Below, piece by piece: positions 60,819 through 64,000 of a DNA stretch of 64,000 bases (position 1 is the first letter of the stretch; each line of letters begins with the position of its first letter). Under the pieces are notes generated by a model that saw only the letters and a list, made by a program, of their open reading frames with translations, searched no databases and was not told the origin of the DNA. Both the position numbers and the translations under genes were made by a program. The stretch is from Lachnospiraceae bacterium (lineage in GTDB: Bacteria > Bacillota > Clostridia > Lachnospirales > Lachnospiraceae): NCBI GenBank assembly GCA_017521605.1, contig JAFXCD010000041.1, positions 1-64,000 of the forward strand, in the 5' to 3' direction.

Positions 60819-63041
60819 ATGGAGACACTTGCCGGTTATGTAGAGCATATAATATATCAAAAACAGGAAAATGGATATACTGTTTTTGTACTGGTTTCGG
60901 AAGAAAAAGATATTACTTGTGTGGGTAATTGCAAAGGGCTGGCAGCTGGAGAAAATATAGAAATTACCGGAGAATATGTTGAGCATCCGATTTATGGACA
61001 GCAGCTTAAGATTACATCTTATAAGGTTGTAGCTCCCAAGGATTCAGTGAGCGTTGAAAGGTATTTAAGCTCCGGAGCGGTAAAAGGAATAGGAGCAACG
61101 CTTGCCAAAAGGATTGTGAAACGTTTTGGTGATGATGCTTTTCGCATTATGGAAGAGGAACCGGAGCGATTGGCTGAGATTAAAGGAATCAGTGAAAGAA
61201 TGGCCAGAGAAATAGCGGCACAGATGGAAGAGCGTAAGGATTTGCGTGATGCGTTGGTATATTTACAACAATTTGGTATTTCTAATGCACTGGCCATACG
61301 AATTTTTGATACCTATGGAACAAATTTATATGGTATTTTGAAGGAGAATCCATATAAGCTGGCAGAAGATATTGAAGGGATCGGGTTTAAAATTGCGGAT
61401 GAAATTGCTTCAGTGATAGGAATACATGCGGATTCGGATTATCGTATACGAAGCGGAATCTTATATACCTTATTACAAGCAGTGGGAGAAGGACATTGTT
61501 ATTTACCGGTGGAACAGGTTTTGAAACGAGCGGAACAAATTCTGCAGGTTGAGGCAGTACATATTGAACCCCAACTGGCCAATATGGTATTGGATAAAAA
61601 GCTGGTAATTAAAGAAGGAAAAGTATATGCGTACACTTATTACTATGCAGAATTGAGCTGTGCCAGAATGTTATTTGATTTAAATATGCCTATGAGGGAA
61701 TCCGAGGAGCGTGTGGAAAGTGTCGTTAAGGCAATTACAAAAGAAATACACATTGAGCTGGATGAATTACAACAGAAGGCAGTAATGGAAGCTATTCAAA
61801 ATGGTGTGTTTATTTTGTCAGGAGGTCCCGGCACCGGAAAAACCACAACAATAAATACTATTATACGTTACTTTGAGAGAGAGGGGTATGATATTTATCT
61901 GGCGGCACCTACAGGCCGTGCAGCCAAAAGAATGACGGAAGCTACCGGATTTGAGTCACGTACCATACATCGGATGCTGGAATTAAATGGAGCCTTGTCT
62001 GATGAGAATAAACGAAGTGTACGATTCGAGCGTAATATGGAAAACCCCTTGGAAGCAGATGTGGTTATTATAGATGAAATGTCCATGGTGGATTTACCTT
62101 TGTTTCAGGCATTGTTAAAGGCTATTACACCTGGAACAAGACTGATTATGGTGGGAGATGTAAATCAGTTGCCAAGTGTAGGGCCGGGCCAGATTTTGCG
62201 GGATATTATTAGTTCAGGAGCCTATCCTACAGTAGTGCTGCAGAAGATTTTTCGACAAGCCGGTGAAAGTGATATAGTTGTCAATGCTCATCATATAAAC
62301 CGAGGAGAACCAATCCAACTAAATAATAAAAGCAAAGATTTTTTCTTTCTTGAACGCAGTGATGTCCATGTGATTTATAAACATATGATTCAACTGATTC
62401 GGGATAAGTTGCCGAAATATGTAAATGCCACACCTTATGATATTCAGGTATTGACACCTATGCGGAAGGGGAATCTTGGTATCGAAGTGCTGAATGGTAT
62501 TTTGCAGAAGTATTTAAACCCACCGGATGTAGGAAAAAGAGAACATATCAGTGGAGAAACCATTTATCGGGAAGGCGACAAGGTGATGCAGATAAGAAAT
62601 AATTATCAGCTGGAATGGGAAGTGGTGAGTAGATATGGCATCCCGGTGGACAAAGGAATGGGTGTGTTTAATGGTGATATGGGGCGTATTTTGGAAATTC
62701 GGGAAAATGCTTCTGAATTAGTGGTGGAATATGATGAAGGGCGTCGGGTTGCCTATCCTTTTTCTTTGTTGGAAGAATTGGAACTGGCCTATGCAATAAC
62801 CATACATAAATCGCAAGGTAGTGAATATCCGGCTGTGGTGTTACCTTTATTGACAGGGCCTAAACTATTGTTTAACAGGAACTTGCTGTATACAGGGGTG
62901 ACACGTGCCAAAAATTGTGTTACTATTTTGGGGAGCAGCGATACGGTTTATGATATGATTGCCAATGAAAGCGAAAACAGGAGATATACTTCTTTGGACC
63001 TTCGGATACGGGAGTTGGAGGGCATGGAGGATACCTTATAA
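60819..63041 (+). CDS. recD2: RecD2-type DNA helicase
   Basis: A 740-residue SF1B helicase (RecD2/YrrC), the stand-alone type not tied to RecBC. An N-terminal OB/helix-hairpin-helix region (about 75-180, GIGATLAKRIVKRFG and GIGFKIADEI) precedes the motor, which shows Walker A GGPGTGKTTT, IIDEMSMVD (Walker B), GDVNQLPSVGPG and the C-terminal TIHKSQGSEYPAVVLP and YTGVTRAK. It moves 5'-3' and helps replication fork progress and repair. It has normal length; comFC follows after 33 bases. Confidence 0.95.
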   Translation: METLAGYVEHIIYQKQENGYTVFVLVSEEKDITCVGNCKGLAAGENIEITGEYVEHPIYGQQLKITSYKVVAPKDSVSVERYLSSGAVKGIGATLAKRIVKRFGDDAFRIMEEEPERLAEIKGISERMAREIAAQMEERKDLRDALVYLQQFGISNALAIRIFDTYGTNLYGILKENPYKLAEDIEGIGFKIADEIASVIGIHADSDYRIRSGILYTLLQAVGEGHCYLPVEQVLKRAEQILQVEAVHIEPQLANMVLDKKLVIKEGKVYAYTYYYAELSCARMLFDLNMPMRESEERVESVVKAITKEIHIELDELQQKAVMEAIQNGVFILSGGPGTGKTTTINTIIRYFEREGYDIYLAAPTGRAAKRMTEATGFESRTIHRMLELNGALSDENKRSVRFERNMENPLEADVVIIDEMSMVDLPLFQALLKAITPGTRLIMVGDVNQLPSVGPGQILRDIISSGAYPTVVLQKIFRQAGESDIVVNAHHINRGEPIQLNNKSKDFFFLERSDVHVIYKHMIQLIRDKLPKYVNATPYDIQVLTPMRKGNLGIEVLNGILQKYLNPPDVGKREHISGETIYREGDKVMQIRNNYQLEWEVVSRYGIPVDKGMGVFNGDMGRILEIRENASELVVEYDEGRRVAYPFSLLEELELAYAITIHKSQGSEYPAVVLPLLTGPKLLFNRNLLYTGVTRAKNCVTILGSSDTVYDMIANESENRRYTSLDLRIRELEGMEDTL

Positions 63042-63074
63042 GGAATGGGGAGGACTTGCGGATAGGAGTTGCAG

Positions 63075-63788
63075 TTGTACAAATTTTTAGATGTATTAGG
63101 TGATTTGTTGTTTCCGGCCAGATGTCCTGTTTGTGATAATGTGGTTCCCGGGTGGGATGAAGGAATTTGTAGTGAGTGCCTGAAAAGTATACGCTATGTA
63201 GAACTTCCCAGATGCCTGAAATGTGGGAAGCATATAGAGGAAGAGGCGAAAGAATTTTGCACAGATTGTGATGAAAGAAAGCATTATTATAAACAGGGAA
63301 GGGCATTGTTTTATTATAAGGATATTGCGAAAGCGATATATCGTTACAAATATAAAGGACGAAAAGCCTATGCACGTGTTTTTGGCAGGGAAATGGTCTA
63401 TTTTCTGGGGGATTATATAAATTCTTTGAGAGCAGAAGCAATAATACCGGTACCTTTATATAAAAGAAAGGTGCGTAGACGGGGATATAATCAGGCGACT
63501 CTGTTGGCAAAAATATTGGGAGAAACACTAAATATACCGGTTTATGAGAATTTGGTGATTCGTAATAGAAATACAAAGCCATTAAAGCTTTTAAATCCTG
63601 AAGAAAGGCTAAATAATTTGAAAAAGGCTTTTATTCTGATGGAAAATGGTGTAAAATTAAAAAGAGTAATTATAGTTGATGACATATATACTACTGGTAG
63701 TACCATTGATACCATTGCCAAATTACTTTTGGAGCGAGGCATAGAGGAGGTATATTTTGTGGCTTTGGCGATTGGAGAGAGTACATAA
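63075..63788 (+). CDS. comFC: ComF-family protein (ComFC-like)
   Basis: A 237-residue ComF-type protein. The N-terminal double zinc ribbon has CPVCDN, CSEC, CLKCGK and CTDCDE (four Cys pairs), and the C-terminal phosphoribosyltransferase domain has the PRPP loop VIIVDDIYTTGSTI. ComFC supports DNA uptake or single-strand DNA handling in competence. The start is a TTG: 63075 is preferred, since AGGAG stands 6 bases before it, whereas the in-frame TTG at 63069 directly follows the AGGAG with no spacing. No ATG is in frame nearby. YvyF follows, as in B. subtilis comF-yvyF-flgM. Confidence 0.9.
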   Translation: MYKFLDVLGDLLFPARCPVCDNVVPGWDEGICSECLKSIRYVELPRCLKCGKHIEEEAKEFCTDCDERKHYYKQGRALFYYKDIAKAIYRYKYKGRKAYARVFGREMVYFLGDYINSLRAEAIIPVPLYKRKVRRRGYNQATLLAKILGETLNIPVYENLVIRNRNTKPLKLLNPEERLNNLKKAFILMENGVKLKRVIIVDDIYTTGSTIDTIAKLLLERGIEEVYFVALAIGEST

Positions 63789-63815
63789 GAATAGCAACCA
63801 ATGGAGGTATATACT

Positions 63816-64000
63816 ATGAATGTAAGGACTTGTAGAAAATGTGGAAGATTATTTAATTATATTGCAGGGTATCAGATTTGTCCTGCCTGTAAAGAAGCAT
63901 TGGAAGAAAAGTTTCAGGAAGTGAAAGAATATGTTAGAGATCATAAAGGAGTAGGGATTAACGAGGTGGCAGAAGTATGTGATGTGGATCCCAATATGAT
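63816..64000 (+). CDS. yvyF: YvyF-like flagellar operon protein (3' end outside window)
   Basis: The first 61 codons of a YvyF-type protein, the short zinc-ribbon protein found at the start of late flagellar operons (TIGR03826 type). Seen are CRKCGRLF and ICPACKEALEEKF, a four-cysteine zinc site, followed by EYVRDHKGVGINEVAEVCDVDPNM, the start of a DNA-binding-like helix pair. GGAGG stands 10 bases before ATG 63816. B. subtilis has yvyF between comFC and flgM, so flgM, flgN and flagellin-related genes are expected just beyond the window. Confidence 0.88.
   Translation, partial: MNVRTCRKCGRLFNYIAGYQICPACKEALEEKFQEVKEYVRDHKGVGINEVAEVCDVDPNM

Overview
The window looks like the chromosome of a flagellated, low-GC, anaerobic member of the Lachnospiraceae/Clostridia. 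This rests on gene content: a type III glutamine synthetase, an Mbl-FlhO-FlhP block, ComFC followed by YvyF, FtsEX beside a coiled-coil M23 protein, many carbohydrate genes, and A/T-rich codon use with strong AGGAGG-type ribosome binding sites. Almost all genes lie on the + strand. No species call is made.

Layout. 0-4.3 kb: RNase J (5' end missing), a YlbF-like protein, a short MltG-like protein, TrmR and TrhP (wobble uridine hydroxylation and methylation). 4.3-6.6 kb: glutamine synthetase III behind a promoter and a structured leader. 6.6-15.3 kb: envelope polysaccharide functions (two GT-C-like membrane proteins, an MBOAT plus SGNH pair, an acyltransferase 3), tRNA-Gln(CTG), an acyl-ACP thioesterase, and a cvfB gene broken by a one-base deletion. 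15.3-20.9 kb: a YjfB-like protein, a PucR/CdaR-type regulator, FtsE, FtsX, an M23 hydrolase with a coiled coil, and a CtpA protease. 21-26.3 kb: a CoiA-like protein, an AraC regulator divergent from a GH127 beta-L-arabinofuranosidase, and an HD-domain protein.

26.5-31.5 kb: a roughly 4.98 kb AT-rich mobile element sits inside an XRE-family regulator gene. The two halves of the regulator join in frame if the element and one copy of a 5-bp TGGGA core are removed. The element carries a Tn916-type tyrosine integrase with arm-site-like repeats at both ends, an iteron origin with a Rep_3 initiator, a 104-residue acidic protein, a possible 41-residue protein, and a second tyrosine recombinase beside paired palindromes. 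I see no relaxase and no obvious cargo. It looks like an integrated small plasmid and is the most unusual structure here.

31.9-39.7 kb: an AraC regulator divergent from six genes (two MDR dehydrogenases, a tagaturonate reductase, an altronate dehydratase, an amidohydrolase-type lactonase and a FucU/RbsD mutarotase). Together they match each step of an oxidative L-galactose route to 2-keto-3-deoxygluconate; an L-fucose-type route is the main alternative. 39.8-43.4 kb: a lipoprotein hydrolase, two unknown proteins and an EamA transporter. 43.5-48.9 kb: a complete branched-chain amino-acid ABC transporter (livJ, then livHMGF) and a cytidylate-kinase-like protein. 49-52.4 kb: a response regulator, ABC ATPase, ABC permease and single-TM histidine kinase, resembling antimicrobial peptide sensing and resistance modules. 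52.4-57.6 kb: uvrB-uvrA behind a LexA-type operator. 57.7-60.7 kb: Mbl, two rod/hook proteins and a FlgJ-like rod-binding protein. 60.8-64 kb: RecD2, ComFC and the start of YvyF.

All family assignments come from reading motifs in the translated sequence; no database search was run. Promoters, operators and terminators were found by eye.
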